Shown here: positions 1-11,229 of the stretch, one piece after another
Numbering within the stretch: position 1 is the first letter of the stretch
How the letters are laid out: every line of letters begins with the position of its first letter
From: Scedosporium boydii
Taxonomy: Eukaryota; Ascomycota; Sordariomycetes; Microascales; Microascaceae
Assembly: GCA_002221725.1 (NCBI GenBank)
Contig: NJFT01000079.1
Location: 62,001-126,000, forward strand
Length of the DNA stretch: 64,000 bases
Direction of reading: 5' to 3'
The notes under the pieces: generated by a model
Databases searched by the model: none
What the model was told of the DNA's origin: nothing
The model's input: only the letters and a program-made list of their open reading frames with translations
Position numbers and translations under genes: made by a program

Positions 1-342
1 GTCGCCGCGGAGAGTAGGTAGCTTAACCATATTCAAGATTTGCCGCAAAGACCTTTAGGCCACGCAAGTTCAGGTTTGCTAGACGATTTTCTGTGCAAGT
101 AGCTCAAGAACTAATGTTCCATTTCAGCATTGCAAGGCGCCTGCGGTCAGCAGGGGACTGCTAGAATCCAGATATGAATTCCACCTTCCAGCATCTCCAT
201 CCGGCAACCAGATACAAATTAGTAATGACGACAGACATACACGTAGGATAGGATAGCCGGGAAGTATTAAAATAAGCAATTCTTTAATAACTTGACTTGC
301 TTTAATATCTCAAAAGAGAACAGGGTTACGATGAATTTTCCT
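1..342. other. Left-edge non-coding stretch
   Basis: No gene is supported here. The short open frame from about 292 is antisense to the decayed decarboxylase locus and has no recognisable motif. Confidence 0.5.
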
Positions 343-1060
343 CTAGTCGACCCGCCTTGCGCTCGAGACATCTGGTACACCAGTCCCTTCAACTACCTTC
401 ACGCTAAGAACCTCGTAGACATGCAGCTCGGCGAGCCTAGACATAACATGGCGCAACGTTGGAAGAGATTCCCAGTCCAAGGGATCAAGGTGACAGAGGT
501 TTTTTCTGCCCTGTACGGCTTGTGTACTTGGCTCGGCACGGCCTTTCCCTCTTCCGTGTGCGACACGAACGTTGCGTGTTCGACGTCCGCCGTTCCACGA
601 TCCCCAACCCGCGGGATATACTTGTACGCGGAAATCCCTTGATCACCTTCTCCGCCAATTGTTCCGTTGTCATCGTATGGATCAACTTCCCCGAGTCCAT
701 CAAGAAGGAAAGTGCCAAACGTCGCTCCTTGCCATCCTATCTGAATCCTGTAGCTGTTTCCACGGCGCCACAGGTCAATCGAACAGTAGAGTTTGGGCAT
801 TCCTAGCTCTTCTCGTCCACTGACAACGGGGTCAGTTAGGCTTTCGAACATGAGAGGCAAAAAAGGTTCCACCCAGGTTTTCCCCGGTTTTCCGGACGTA
901 TTGGAGGTATTGGACGTCATGGTGGCCTCGTGATCTTTTTGGCGGAGCGGAGGAAGATGGCCGCACTCAGGCCCGCGATGCCTGCACCGACAATAACGAC
1001 TTTCAATGGCCGAGGTTCCCCCAAGGTCTGGGCACCGTTTCCTACACCATTTGTCGACAT
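343..1060 (-). pseudogene. Chimeric relic: FAD-monooxygenase N-terminus joined to acetoacetate-decarboxylase-like C-terminus
   Basis: Read on the minus strand from 1060, about 38 codons encode the start of a salicylate-hydroxylase-type flavoprotein, with the FAD-binding glycine motif VVIVGAGIAGLSAA. The frame then loses similarity and stops near 917. From 920 another frame encodes the core of an acetoacetate-decarboxylase-family protein (segments GREELGMPKLY and ADVEHATFV). Its first ~80 family residues are missing. Near 489 one base is absent relative to the expected frame. In the shifted frame the expected C-terminal segment LDWESLPTLRHVM appears and runs to a stop at 343. What is seen is thus two gene fragments and one frameshift. 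A deletion joining two neighbouring genes is the simplest explanation. ADC-fold proteins in fungi are often biosynthetic accessory enzymes, but no product is expected from this copy. The frameshift alone could be a sequencing error; the missing halves could not. Confidence 0.7.
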
Positions 1061-1626
1061 AATTTCAAGGAATTGTATACTGATGATGACTGGGATCAAA
1101 GCCGACAAAGAAAGTATATAGAATATTCACAACAGTTCGCTAATCGTGGGAAAGTAACTAGTGTTTATTAGCTGCCAGGTGTAGACAGCAGATGCAGCAC
1201 AACAGCTTCGGATTATACGATCATTGTTATCTGTACCTCGCACCCCGGGCCCGGCCCCGTCGTCAATTTCTTCTTCACAGAGATGTGCGGTCCCGCGATT
1301 CATACGCCTGTCCATTTTGGGCTGGCGCCGTTGATCGATCTGCTCCCCAGTCCCCACCACTGCTTCGTAAACTCTCTTCGGGATGTGGGGGTTGGAGGGC
1401 GGGGAAATGCCGAACAGGACAAGCTAAACTCCGCTCTGCCCAAACTTACCCTCGGTATCTCTACAGAGTGAGTGCGCAGGGCTTGCGTGGTCTTGGGTCC
1501 TATTTGAGCATCGATACTTTGAAGAGCTATTCTCCGCCTTTCGAGCCTGGCAAGCCTCGAGTTTTCGTCTGGATTTTCTGCCATAGGATATTGCTGGCCC
1601 GGTCACACCTGACCCCGCCGACAGCC
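1061..1626. other. Intergenic between the decayed locus and the SDR gene
   Basis: This is the 5' flank of the SDR gene. An open frame runs in from 1192 in phase with the SDR, but the upstream codons lack family similarity, so they are treated as untranslated leader. Confidence 0.5.
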
Positions 1627-2545
1627 ATGTCATCGCCCAAGGTTGCTCTAATCACCGCTGCAAGCAGCGGGCTGGGTGCCGCGATTGCTCGCACCTTGGT
1701 AGTTGACCTCGGCATGAGCGTCGTAATAAATTACCACAGGAGTACGGACCGAGCATCGACGCTAGTCCAAGAGCTACAAGATGAGTGTGCTGCAAGGTAC
1801 GCGAAGTCCGGGGCTCCTGTGCCGGTCGTGAAAATGATCCAGGCAGATGTGGGCGAAAAATCTGAAATTTACCGCCTCGTTGAGAAGACGGCAGAGCAAT
1901 TCGATGGCCGGCTTGATGTTGTCATCTCCAACGTTGGCTGGACACGCATGCGCAATTTTTCCGACTTGGAGGATGGGCTCGATGAGGAAGATTGGGATCG
2001 TTGCTATACCGCGAACGTCAAGTCCCATCTCTGGCTCTTCCATGCAGCCAAAAAGTACCTGGAGGAGAGTAATCAACGAGAAAGAGGTGCTGCCGTCTTT
2101 GTGAGTACGGCGAGTGTTGCAGGTGTCAAACCCAGCGGCAGCAGCTTGGTAAGCCCATGTTATCAACAGTCGGTGAATGTCTCAGCTAATGGAATCTCGT
2201 TTGATCATGTAGTCATATGCCGTTACAAAAGCCGCTCTTATTCATCTCATTAAATCTCTCGCGACTATTTCGGCTCCTTCGATAAGAGTCAACTGTGTCT
2301 CGCCCGGTATTCTGTTAACAGTACGTCCGTCTATCCCCATGGAAGTGTAACTATTCCGATTCTAATATCGATGGTAGGAATGGGGTCTTTCTTTTCCGGA
2401 AGAGCGACTGGCTGCGGCCAAAAAGGCAAACAAATTAGAAAGATATGCTACTGTTGAGGATGTCGCCGAGCAAGTCAAGACGTTTGTCGTTTCTAAATCT
2501 GTGACCGGGCAAAATGCTATTATCGACTCCGGATTTAGTCTATGA
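1627..2545 (+). CDS. Short-chain dehydrogenase/reductase
   Basis: Three exons, 1627-2148, 2213-2320 and 2378-2545, give 265 aa, the usual length of a classical SDR. The start at 1627 puts the cofactor motif at the N-terminus ([16 protein letters not shown], the TGxxxGxG region). It is followed by NVG (the NxG position), the catalytic Ser in VSTASVAG, and after intron 1 the YAVTK catalytic Tyr/Lys pair. SPGILLT and the C-terminal DSGFSL strand are also typical. Introns are 64 and 57 nt and begin with GTAAG and GTACG. The family uses NAD(P)H to interconvert ketones and alcohols, and resemblance is greatest to 3-ketoacyl-reductase-like members. The substrate cannot be read from sequence. The neighbouring dehydrogenase, permease and regulators suggest a catabolic or biosynthetic cluster, which is inference. 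Confidence 0.88.
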
Positions 2546-3283
2546 AATGGCAGGTCCGTAAAATAATAAAAGAAATATTAGAGGCCGACATTTCCTGTAT
2601 TTGATTTTATTACCACCGCAAGCAAGCTCTCTCGGCGCTGCGAATCTCAAGGCTTTCGGGAAGGTGAAGAGGCGCCGAAGGTAGAGAAACAGGGAGCGCG
2701 GTGATTCCAACGCGCAGACTGCAGCATTACACAGTTATGTAGATCGCCTATCGCCAAGACTGCTGCAACGAGTTCTCTCGCATCCCTCCCCTTCATAAGA
2801 GCGATCATGAACCCTGATATGGTGGGATACGGATACTGTTTCAACCGACACAATAAAAATGCTCAGTCGCCTGTAATGGAACTAGCATGTTTTGGGCTGT
2901 GCGTAGCCAGACCGTCAACAGCGCATATGAGTGGTCTGGCTCGCCGAGGACGCAGACCTCCAGTTTCCGGGGGATGCCGACACCCTCCACTCCCCGCATT
3001 GCCGATGCGCCCCTCCCACTCCCCCGCCTCACAGTCATGGCAATGACGAATGTGGGCAGCCGAAGACTAGTTGGTCGAAGGGGATCGAAGTCTCCGTGGG
3101 GAAGATACGCAGCGGAGCTAATGGGTAGAACTCGTAAAACCTTCGATTGCTGATTTGAGAAAACAGGCCGCGATAGACTCATAAATGACACAGGCGCATC
3201 CATCGTACAGCAAAAACCGTATGTACTGTGCCTCACAAGTGCAACGAACAACCCACAAGTTGTAGATGATTGAACCTGGCATC
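2546..3283. other. Intergenic, SDR to HisD-like gene
   Basis: It holds the SDR 3' region, with TAATAAAAG just after the stop, and the promoter side of the next gene. Overlapping short open frames on both strands have no recognisable protein features. Confidence 0.5.
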
Positions 3284-4742
3284 ATGGCTCGTACCTATCT
3301 CAAGGAAGCGAACCCCGCAGCAAAGGCGACGGGCGGAAATCTTTCCCTCGATGTTCCCAGCATAGTGAAAGGAGTCATTGGCACGATTCGCAAGGATGGC
3401 GACGATGCCGTCCGTCAATATAGCGAGCAGTTCGACAAATGGTCGCCGCCGTCTTTCAAGCTCTCAAAAGCCGATATCGAACACGCCATCTCGCAAGTTT
3501 CCGAACAAGTCTTACGAGACATTCAAACGGTTCAGTCCAACGTCCGGAAATTCGCGCTGGCTCAAAAAGACTCTTTGCATGAGTTCGAGTTAGAGATGGC
3601 GCCGGGCGTATTTCTGGGTCAAAAACATAATCCGATCGATTCCGTGGGCACGTAAGTCAAGAATGTTCCTCACGACAGCTACGTGTGATCTAAGGTCCTG
3701 ACAAGCAAATCACGTCCTCTATGAAGTTATATCCCAGGAGGCCGCTACCCTCTCCTCGCTTCAGCACACATGACAATCTTAACCGCCAAGGTCGCCGGCG
3801 TTAGGAACGTCATTGGATGCACGCCTCCCGCCGCTGGAAAGATCCCCAACGAGACCGTGGCGGCCATGCACTTCGCCGGCGCGGATGAGATATTCATCTT
3901 GGGTGGAATTCAGGCTATCGCCGCCATGGCGGTCGGCACAGAGTCTGTACCGAAAGTTGACTTTATCGCAGGGCCCGGTAATGCATTCGTTGCAGAAGCC
4001 AAACGCCAATTATTTGGCGAGATCGGGATCGACCTTTTCGCAGGCCCGACGGAAGTGCTCATCGTTGCAGACGAGACGGCTGATGCGTTCATGGTGGCTA
4101 CAGACCTCCTGTCTCAGGCTGAACACGGGCCTGATAGTCCCGCGGTGCTAGTTACCACCTCGGCAGATCTTGCTCAGAAAACGATGAGCATGTGTGATGA
4201 ACTCTTGAAAGGACTGGTAACCGCGCCTATAGCTAGCGTTTCGTGGAGGGATTATGGCGAGGTGGTTCTTGCAGAATCGCTCGACGAGGCGTATCGTATA
4301 GCAGATGAATACGCGTCAGAGCACGTGCAGATTCTTACATCTAGACCCAGAGATGCGCTTGAGAAGATGAAAAATTACGGCGCTTTGTTTCTAGGGCCCA
4401 TGACGTGCGTGTCGTACGGCGACAAGGTAATGTTATCGTGGTTAACATCCTTAACTGGACGTTACGGAACTTGAAGTTCTAACTCAGGAGCAGTGTATCG
4501 GAACAAATCACGTCCTTCCTACAAAGGGCGCGGCGAGATATACGGGCGGACTCTGGGTCGGCAAATTCCTCAGGACCGTGACCTACCAAGAAGTCAGATC
4601 TGCGGAGGAGAGCGGCAGGCTTGGACGACTGTGCGGCAGAGCCGCCCGGGTGGAGCTGTTCGAAGGCCATGCGAGGTCGGGAGACCTTAGGGCGCACTTG
4701 CATCTTAAGGACGAATTTGACTGGATTAAATCTGAGTCGTGA
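3284..4742 (+). CDS. Stand-alone histidinol-dehydrogenase-family oxidoreductase
   Basis: Exons 3284-3651, 3727-4426 and 4494-4742 encode about 438 aa, the length of bacterial HisD. Visible family features are [12 protein letters not shown], the nucleotide-fold region with IAGPGN and DLFAGPTEV, the Gln/His zinc-ligand segment [10 protein letters not shown], the catalytic Glu-His pair in EYASEHVQI, and [15 protein letters not shown] across intron 2. The C-terminal [12 protein letters not shown] run is typical of HisD-like alcohol dehydrogenases such as sulfopropanediol dehydrogenase. Fungal histidine biosynthesis uses the HisD domain of the trifunctional HIS4 protein, so a separate gene beside an SDR is more likely catabolic. 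A bacterial origin by transfer is possible, but the gene has fungal introns. An alternative in-frame ATG lies at 3266. Confidence 0.88.
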
Positions 4743-4916
4743 AAGGGTGGCTCTCACCACATCGAGCATGGACGTAAAGTGCAAGATAGTCTATGCCAAC
4801 AGCTATGATTCATACTGAAGAAGGAGGCTGTCGGCCTGGTTGCTATATTACATGCTGCATCGAGGAATCATTCCTCTCTTTCTCCTGTTTTAAACTGCGA
4901 CCAAGATGCAGACCGT

Positions 4917-6707
4917 CTACGGGCGTTTTGTAAATACCAACTGGCACCCATCCTATCCTCAGAGTTAGTTCGTGGCTAGGACAAACATAAGAAGGGGGCT
5001 AGGCCATATTAAGTCCTCACCATTGGAAACAATGTCGCGAACACCCTAATCTCTTCCGACTTGTCCGTGGCGTGATGCGTCCAATCCAGCTCCAGGGCCG
5101 CTTTCCCAATCATGGCTGCCATAGAGAGGGGCACATACTTCTTGGCGAGACAGTCATGGGCTCCCGCGCCGAACACGAGCCAATTTTTAATCTTTGATTC
5201 GGCGTCTCCGGATATCCAGCGCTCGGGATCGAATGTATCCGGGTTGGGGTAAACATCCGGGTCATGCAAAGCCGGGTAGCAGGACGGGATAATCATGGAC
5301 CCTTTCGGGACGGTGTAGTTTGGCGTAACGGGGAAGTTCTTCGTTGCGAGATATGGAACGAATATGACTGGTGGTCTGTAGCGAAGGAGCTCTTTGATGA
5401 CGGCCTTTGTGTAGGTCAGTGATTCCAACATGGGAAGATCAAAAGGTTTATTCCTATCGCCACCACGCGCGGCCAAATTCTCCTCTCGTAGACGATCAAG
5501 AACGTCCGGCCTCTGCGCGAGGATTTGGAATATCCAGGTTGTGGCGCTGCTGGATGCATCCTGAGAGGCAAAGAGGAAAGTAAAAAGAGTCTCGCCAATC
5601 TCCTCATTCGTGAATTCGCGAATTAAATCACTGGGCTTTTCCACGTTTGTCTCCCCGGCAGCGATTCGATCCCGGTATTCTTTTGACTTCATCATGTGGA
5701 GTACCCATTGATCCACGATGCATGTCGGCTTCGCACCCTTGGCCATGTTCGCCTTGCAAGCAGCAGCGCACTTTGCGAACTCGAGGTGGACTGCGTCAGC
5801 GACTTTCTTCCCTAGCCAGGTCTTGGTAAACGGAATATACATCGATAGTGGGATATTGACGAGCTCGAGCGCGGCGGTCGCAAGGTAGTAGTCGTCGGCA
5901 ATCTTCTTCACAGCATCCTGGGATATATAATGGCCGAAGAAGGTACGGCACGAAAGCGCACAGTTGATCTCGCGGAACAGGGTCATGAAGGCCATCGGAC
6001 GGCCGTGGTTCGCCTCGCTTGCGGCGACGAATTTGTCGAAGTACTGGGTAAATACCTCGTCCTGCACCGGGAGGTAGATAGCTATCGCTTTGTTCGTGAA
6101 TAATGGAGCCAAACCCCGCCGATACTCGGCATGGGCTTTTCCCTGAAGGAAGACCCATGCTTTGTGGCCGATGATGTCTTTTGCGATCGGTACTATGCAG
6201 GGCTCGGCGAAGGTGGGCGACTTGAAGACTTTGTGGGCTAGGTCCCGGTCGGAGGCGAGGACGACGAATCTGCAGGTCGAAAGAGTATGTTAGCAAAGGC
6301 AAGCAAAACACCTCATTAGTTGCGACGAAGACGGAGATGGAAGATAATACTTGTGAAACACAGAAACACAGCTCAGAGGCCCACTAGCCCACTGGGCAAG
6401 ATATGCGTCGAACTTTGGATGGAGTGCTTGGTAAAATGGGCCAGTGATCGGAACCTTGAATGGAGGCCCAGCAATGGAACCTTTTCTTATGATGTATGCA
6501 ACTATTGCAAAACGCCGTCAGTTAGTTGGGGAATTCTGTGTTTGTCCAGCGTTCTTCATTACCTTGGTCGTAAACCACAACACCGATCAGAAAGGTGACC
6601 ACGTATTGCCACATGGACCATCCCACAAAAATAGTCGGCAGAGTACCCAGTACCTGGGGCAGCTCGGACTGGGCGTACGAAGTGTTATTGACGAACTCGG
6701 GAGCCAT
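4917..6707 (-). CDS. ERG5: CYP61 cytochrome P450, sterol C-22 desaturase
   Basis: Four exons (6707-6563, 6501-6351, 6269-5021, 4952-4917) encode about 526 aa. Residues 30-47 form the N-terminal membrane anchor. Family hallmarks are FVVLASDRDLAHKVF, AWVFLQGKAHAEYRRGLAPLF, the I-helix FASQDASSSAT, ELLRYRPPVIFVPY, and the heme loop FGAGAHDC with Cys about 472. These match CYP61, the ER enzyme that introduces the C22-23 double bond of ergosterol. The reading frame stops soon after 5021, but GTGAGG follows LFPM. A 12-codon last exon (4952-4917) restores the expected end (LVFTKRP), which favours a 68-nt intron. The gene is head-to-head with a Zn2Cys6 regulator 443 bp away, so shared control is plausible. 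Whether it is the genome's only ERG5 cannot be told from this window. Confidence 0.93.
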
Positions 6708-7150
6708 CTTGAAGTCCTTGATATGAGACGTGGACTTTCCAACTTAGATGAGAAAGGGGGAACTGGGACACTTATTCCCTTTTATAACGAGAAAAGGTCG
6801 GTGTCCTTGGCCGCGTGCCCCCGAACTACCCTACACATTTTCGTAGCCCCCATCAAGCCGGTATCATCAACTCTGGCAGGTTCTGTTTCAGTCAAATTCT
6901 CTGGTCAATGGGCAGATGCTGGCAGATTGCATCAAAAGCTGATTACCGGATTAGGACTAGTCTCCGAATGTCGTACAGACCGCCAAGACTCAGCCTGCAG
7001 GGCCGCGGAGTCTAGTCCTTTTCCGAGCAGGGCGCGACGCAAGGATATCCAGTCTACAAGTAATGCTTGTCAAGCTCGATCCACCAACTCATTTTACTCC
7101 TTGGCAATTCCACGCACACGCCAGAACTCTCAACTTTTCTCTCTCCCAAC
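6708..7150. promoter_or_regulatory. Bidirectional promoter region, CYP61 / Zn2Cys6 regulator
   Basis: These 443 bp separate the start codons of two divergently transcribed genes. They must hold both promoters unless upstream non-coding exons exist. No specific binding site was identified with confidence. Confidence 0.55.
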
Positions 7151-8805
7151 ATGCGCCAAACTCTTCGTAGATCATGTGCTGCATGCGCAAAATCGAAGCA
7201 TAGCTGTGACCTCCGGACACCGCACTGCTCGCGGTGCATCAAGCGAAAAGTCCTCTGCATCTATGCAAACGAGCCCCTGACAGCGCCGCCGCCGCCGTCG
7301 CAGCCGGCGGCACCGGTGCCGGCAGTCTCGGAATCGGGAGAAGGCGGATCAACTGGACCCCTTGCCACATCTAGCACATTAACTCAGTACAGATTCGGGT
7401 CCCTTGATCCTTTCGATTCATACCCGCAAACGAGGCTCCCCAGGGAACGCGTTCAACGTCTTATCCACAACTGTATGTATGTTCTGAAGGACCTTCATCG
7501 GTCCAAACCTAGCTTACCACCTCAGTTCTACACAAGATCGCCTTCCAGTACTACCCTCTCGACTTGAACATCACCTCGAATCCGTTCCTCGTCTCCTGGT
7601 GGCCGCTCGCGCTGGGTGATCCAGCCCTGTTTCACGTCTCGCTTCAAACCGCGTGCCTCGACGAAGAGTTGTTGGCCCAACGGGGGTTTCAAACTTCCGA
7701 GCTACTCATGGCAGATTCTGTCGCCCTGCTCCGACGAAAAGTTGAAGACCCATCATTGGCTCTACAAGATGGTACTATGAATTCAGTCATCACATTGGCG
7801 GCCATCGAGGTGAGACAATTGCTCCGTTGGGTTCTGTTTCTGCGTCTATTCCTTCCAGTATTACTGATATCACGCTGTTCGCAGTTTGGGAAAGGTAATA
7901 CCAAGGTTAGCGAGATGCATGTCGAGGGCGCGAAGAAGTTGGTCAATATGAGAGGTGGTATCAGTTCAGTAAGGCAAACCAGTCCCCTGACTGCGAGGAT
8001 GGTGAGCTGGTAAGTTTCGCACTTGTTGTCTATCATAGGCTTACTGTTTACATACGGAAAAAGGGTATCGATGCTTGTAATGGGCCACCCCCAATTCCAG
8101 ACGCAAGATGATATGGGTCTTGGAGATGGCATACCTCCCATTCCGGAATGGCAGTTGGACTCGACCGGCTCCCTGGACCATTCATTCGAACTTCCTCCTG
8201 TTGAGGTCGATGATATCGTCAGGAACGTCTTCACTCGTCTCCGTAACATTTTCCGGATGACGCAGCGCATGCCTTTAACGCCTACACGACTTCATGACCT
8301 TACTTGTTTTGTCATTCATCGACTTTTACTATCTGCCCCGGATGCGACTAGCGCCGACTCGTCACCACCGATGACAGAATGCATTCGCTATGCAGTGATA
8401 CTCTACATGTTCATCACTCAGGGCCCGACATACTTCTCCCACGTGGTCATATTCAATATGATTGTCAACCGATTGATGCACCATCTCGGCCGACTAGAGT
8501 TCAACGGGCATGCATATGACTCACTTGACGTTTGGCTTCTTGCAGTTGGGATGGCGGCTTCAGCTGGTACGGCGCAGTACCCTTGGTTTGCGGAGAGGGC
8601 AGGGGTCGTCGCATCATTCATCCCGCTTAGCAGTTGGAACGAAGTGCTCGTCTGCCTGGAGAGTGTCCTGTGGTTGGACACTCCGCAGGGCCAGGAGATC
8701 TTTCAACTGCATTGGGATGCCATTTTGAATGGGCCGAACCAACCAGGGTTACCCCGTCTCACAGCCTGTACCTCGCCGGGTAGTACTGGCTCAAGTTTGA
8801 TATGA
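7151..8805 (+). CDS. Zn2Cys6 fungal transcription factor (divergent from CYP61)
   Basis: Exons 7151-7472, 7526-7809, 7885-8009 and 8064-8805 give about 490 aa. The zinc cluster lies at residues 9-36 with spacing C-x2-C-x6-C-x6-C-x2-C-x6-C (starting CAACAKSKHSC). A Pro-rich linker follows. The remainder resembles the C-terminal region of SPT/AflR-independent cluster regulators of the fungal_TF family (FLVSWWPLALGDPALFHVSL, EMHVEGAKKLVNMRGG). Intron 1 was chosen because it joins LIHN to FLHKIAFQYYPLDL. Intron 3 restores SWVSMLV. The protein should act in the nucleus on promoters with CGG half sites. The head-to-head position with CYP61 makes that gene, and perhaps the SDR and HisD-like genes, candidate targets, which is inference. 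Confidence 0.87.
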
Positions 8806-9861
8806 ACGCGATCTTTCCTATCTCGTTGAGAAACGGTTTCTATGTCTGAAATGCACCCGATCCACCGCACGGATCCGTGGCCGAGAGCAGGAGTCCAACG
8901 TGGTTTGGATAGACACTCCGCAACGCGGAGGCATTTATCACGACCAACTTCAGAGAAACGCTCCACTGTCGTCTTTCGGAAGCCAGACTTGCTGCGAGAG
9001 TATACATTCCACCCCTTCAAAACCTTCGTTCTTGTCATGGTGTGTATTTCTCGTTCTAGAATGTTACAGTTGAGCCCACCTCGATGTCCCGGCGCATCAT
9101 AGTTGCCAAGATAGAATATTCTACGTTCAGCGTGGCCACAATGCCCGACTCCACCTCTGGATTGCTGTCGGCTCGCGCAAGCACGATTACACCATACCCC
9201 GACACCCCCCGGCCTTCACTTTCTCGATAATCAGGGTAGTGTTGCCGCATCTTCTATTCTTGCTGGGACTGGGTGTCTTGGGAATCTTGAAATCCCGGCC
9301 ATCTCACGAAGCGCTGAAATAGACCCACTGTGTGATGATCCTCTTGAAAAGTTGAGAGTCATAGCTATCAGGATTCCGCATCCGACACTGGTTGAATGGA
9401 CATAAGAAGCTGATTTATCGTCAATTTGGAGAGGAGGGAGGCTCAGATGTCGGTGTAAGGGATCCCGACGTCTTGTTCAGACAGCGGCCAACAAAATATC
9501 CCTCGCCAATGTGATAGTTATTGAACGATTAAGTTCCAATAAATAAATGATTCAGAGTTTCTATCAAGACGATAACAGAATGAGTTTACTCCCCTCGATG
9601 TGCGTATTGGCTCAGGGTTTGTTTCGTTGGGAGGCTTAATTCGTTCCGAGTCTGTCCAGATTTTGTATCTCCGCGGAAATGCAAAACCGAAAAGACGCAG
9701 TGGGTGGGCATGGACTCTTAATTTTATTTTGCACATTTTGCCTTCTTTTTCAAAGAAATGCCACGACAGCAAAACATAGCTAGCGGGATCTAAGAGTAAG
9801 GAAAGGTCTATCAATTCATACCCAAATGCCATCATTGTCTATGTCCCATAGTTATGCCTAT
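8806..9861. other. Intergenic between convergent regulator and permease genes
   Basis: About 1.05 kb between two 3' ends. Short open frames on both strands (for example 8842-9102 plus and 9518-9835 minus) carry no recognisable motif. No repeat or RNA gene was seen. Confidence 0.5.
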
Positions 9862-11229
9862 CTATACCTTTATTCTAAGAACCCAACCACCTTTTGCAAT
9901 TCTCACGACAATCCCAACCATTGCGCCTAGAAAGACCACAGAACCAGCCAAGATTTGAGCATACAGGTAGTCGCCATGACCACGCTCAATCAAAATGCCC
10001 GAGATAGACGGGCCAATCAACAAGGCAATACCAACGACGCTAAGAATCATCCCAACCCGAGTTCCCGCCTTGCTCGGATCGGGAGACATCGTCGTTGCGA
10101 GAGTGGGGAAAAGGGCTTGCAGGGCAGCGGCGACGAAGCCGTTAACGATGGCGAAGGCGTATAGTCCGGCCTCGGTCGTCACCGCCGCCCAGCAGTATAT
10201 CAATATGGCGGCTAGAGCGCTGAGAGGGATTGTGATGTTAAGAAGACCGGTCCACCTCTCGGCGATGATATTCGGCACAATGCGCCCGACTATGCCGACC
10301 GCGTTGAGTACCATGATCAAGTTGGCTGGCTCAGAAGCATGGATCTTGTCCCGCGCGAACGTTCCCATGTAGAAGAAGGCAAAGTACAGCCCCCAAAAGT
10401 TGAGAAACATGCACAGCGTAAACGCAACGAACGGTACTTCCCTCAGGGCCGAATAGTCGATCCACGGCCCCGTCTTCCGCGGTGGTATGCGAGGCGTAAA
10501 CCAAATAAGACAGGGAAGATAAGTGGCCAGCATGATGAAGCCCATCGCCCGCATCGCCCAGGGGAATCCGACGTTGTCGTGATTGATAAGTTGATTTATC
10601 AAGGCCGGGTAGACAAGCCCGCCGGTAGCCGCCCCGGCAGCGGCCAGCCCGACGGCAAGGGCCCGGTTCCTTTTGAAGTAGGTGGATAAGACAGCTAGCG
10701 CAGGGCAAAATGTGCAGCCGTTACCGAGGCCTAGACAAACCGCCTGTGAAAGGAAGATTTGCCAATACTGTGTGCACAGAGAGGTCATGAATATCCCGAA
10801 AACCTGGAGGAATACACCTAGCGTGAAGGTGATCCTGAAGTACCCGGCATCGGTGGCGCGTCCCGAGACCACCCCGACTAAGAATAGGAAAAACATTTGC
10901 ACGCTTCCGATCCATGAGATTGCAGACTGAGACTGGTCGAGTGTTTTCGAATAATATTCCTGGAAGATTCCGAAACCATTGGCGACTCCCCATGTATTGA
11001 AAAATACAATGTGCATCAACAAAACTTGAACCCACGCCATCAATCCCCCATCCGGAGGTGGAAGGGGCTGGGCATCTTGGGCATCTGCCGATTGATCGTT
11101 CCCATCCGAATAGGCACTTAGTTGTTCGACAGAATTCGCCTTCTCCGGGTCCTGATTCATGATGAGGTTTGAAGCAGCGGGCTGGTCACCTTGCCCTCGT
11201 ATAACTTGCATGGTGTTGATTGGAGACAT
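9862..11229 (-). CDS. MFS permease, monocarboxylate-transporter-like
   Basis: One uninterrupted frame of 455 aa. A hydrophilic N-terminus of about 55 residues ends in PPDGGLMAWVQV, the typical entry to TM1 in fungal monocarboxylate-type permeases (MCT/Esbp6-like). About 12 hydrophobic segments follow. Visible landmarks are GIFQEYY after TM1, LFLVGVVSGRATDAG, LGLGNGCTFCPALAVLSTYF, a large polar central loop, and GLLIGPSISGIL near the end. The fold predicts plasma-membrane or vacuolar transport of small organic acids or related solutes; the substrate is unknown. It lies convergent to the first regulator and divergent from the second, so it could be the transporter of the 1.6-13.5 kb gene set. 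Confidence 0.9.
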   Translation of the reverse strand: MSPINTMQVIRGQGDQPAASNLIMNQDPEKANSVEQLSAYSDGNDQSADAQDAQPLPPPDGGLMAWVQVLLMHIVFFNTWGVANGFGIFQEYYSKTLDQSQSAISWIGSVQMFFLFLVGVVSGRATDAGYFRITFTLGVFLQVFGIFMTSLCTQYWQIFLSQAVCLGLGNGCTFCPALAVLSTYFKRNRALAVGLAAAGAATGGLVYPALINQLINHDNVGFPWAMRAMGFIMLATYLPCLIWFTPRIPPRKTGPWIDYSALREVPFVAFTLCMFLNFWGLYFAFFYMGTFARDKIHASEPANLIMVLNAVGIVGRIVPNIIAERWTGLLNITIPLSALAAILIYCWAAVTTEAGLYAFAIVNGFVAAALQALFPTLATTMSPDPSKAGTRVGMILSVVGIALLIGPSISGILIERGHGDYLYAQILAGSVVFLGAMVGIVVRIAKGGWVLRIKV

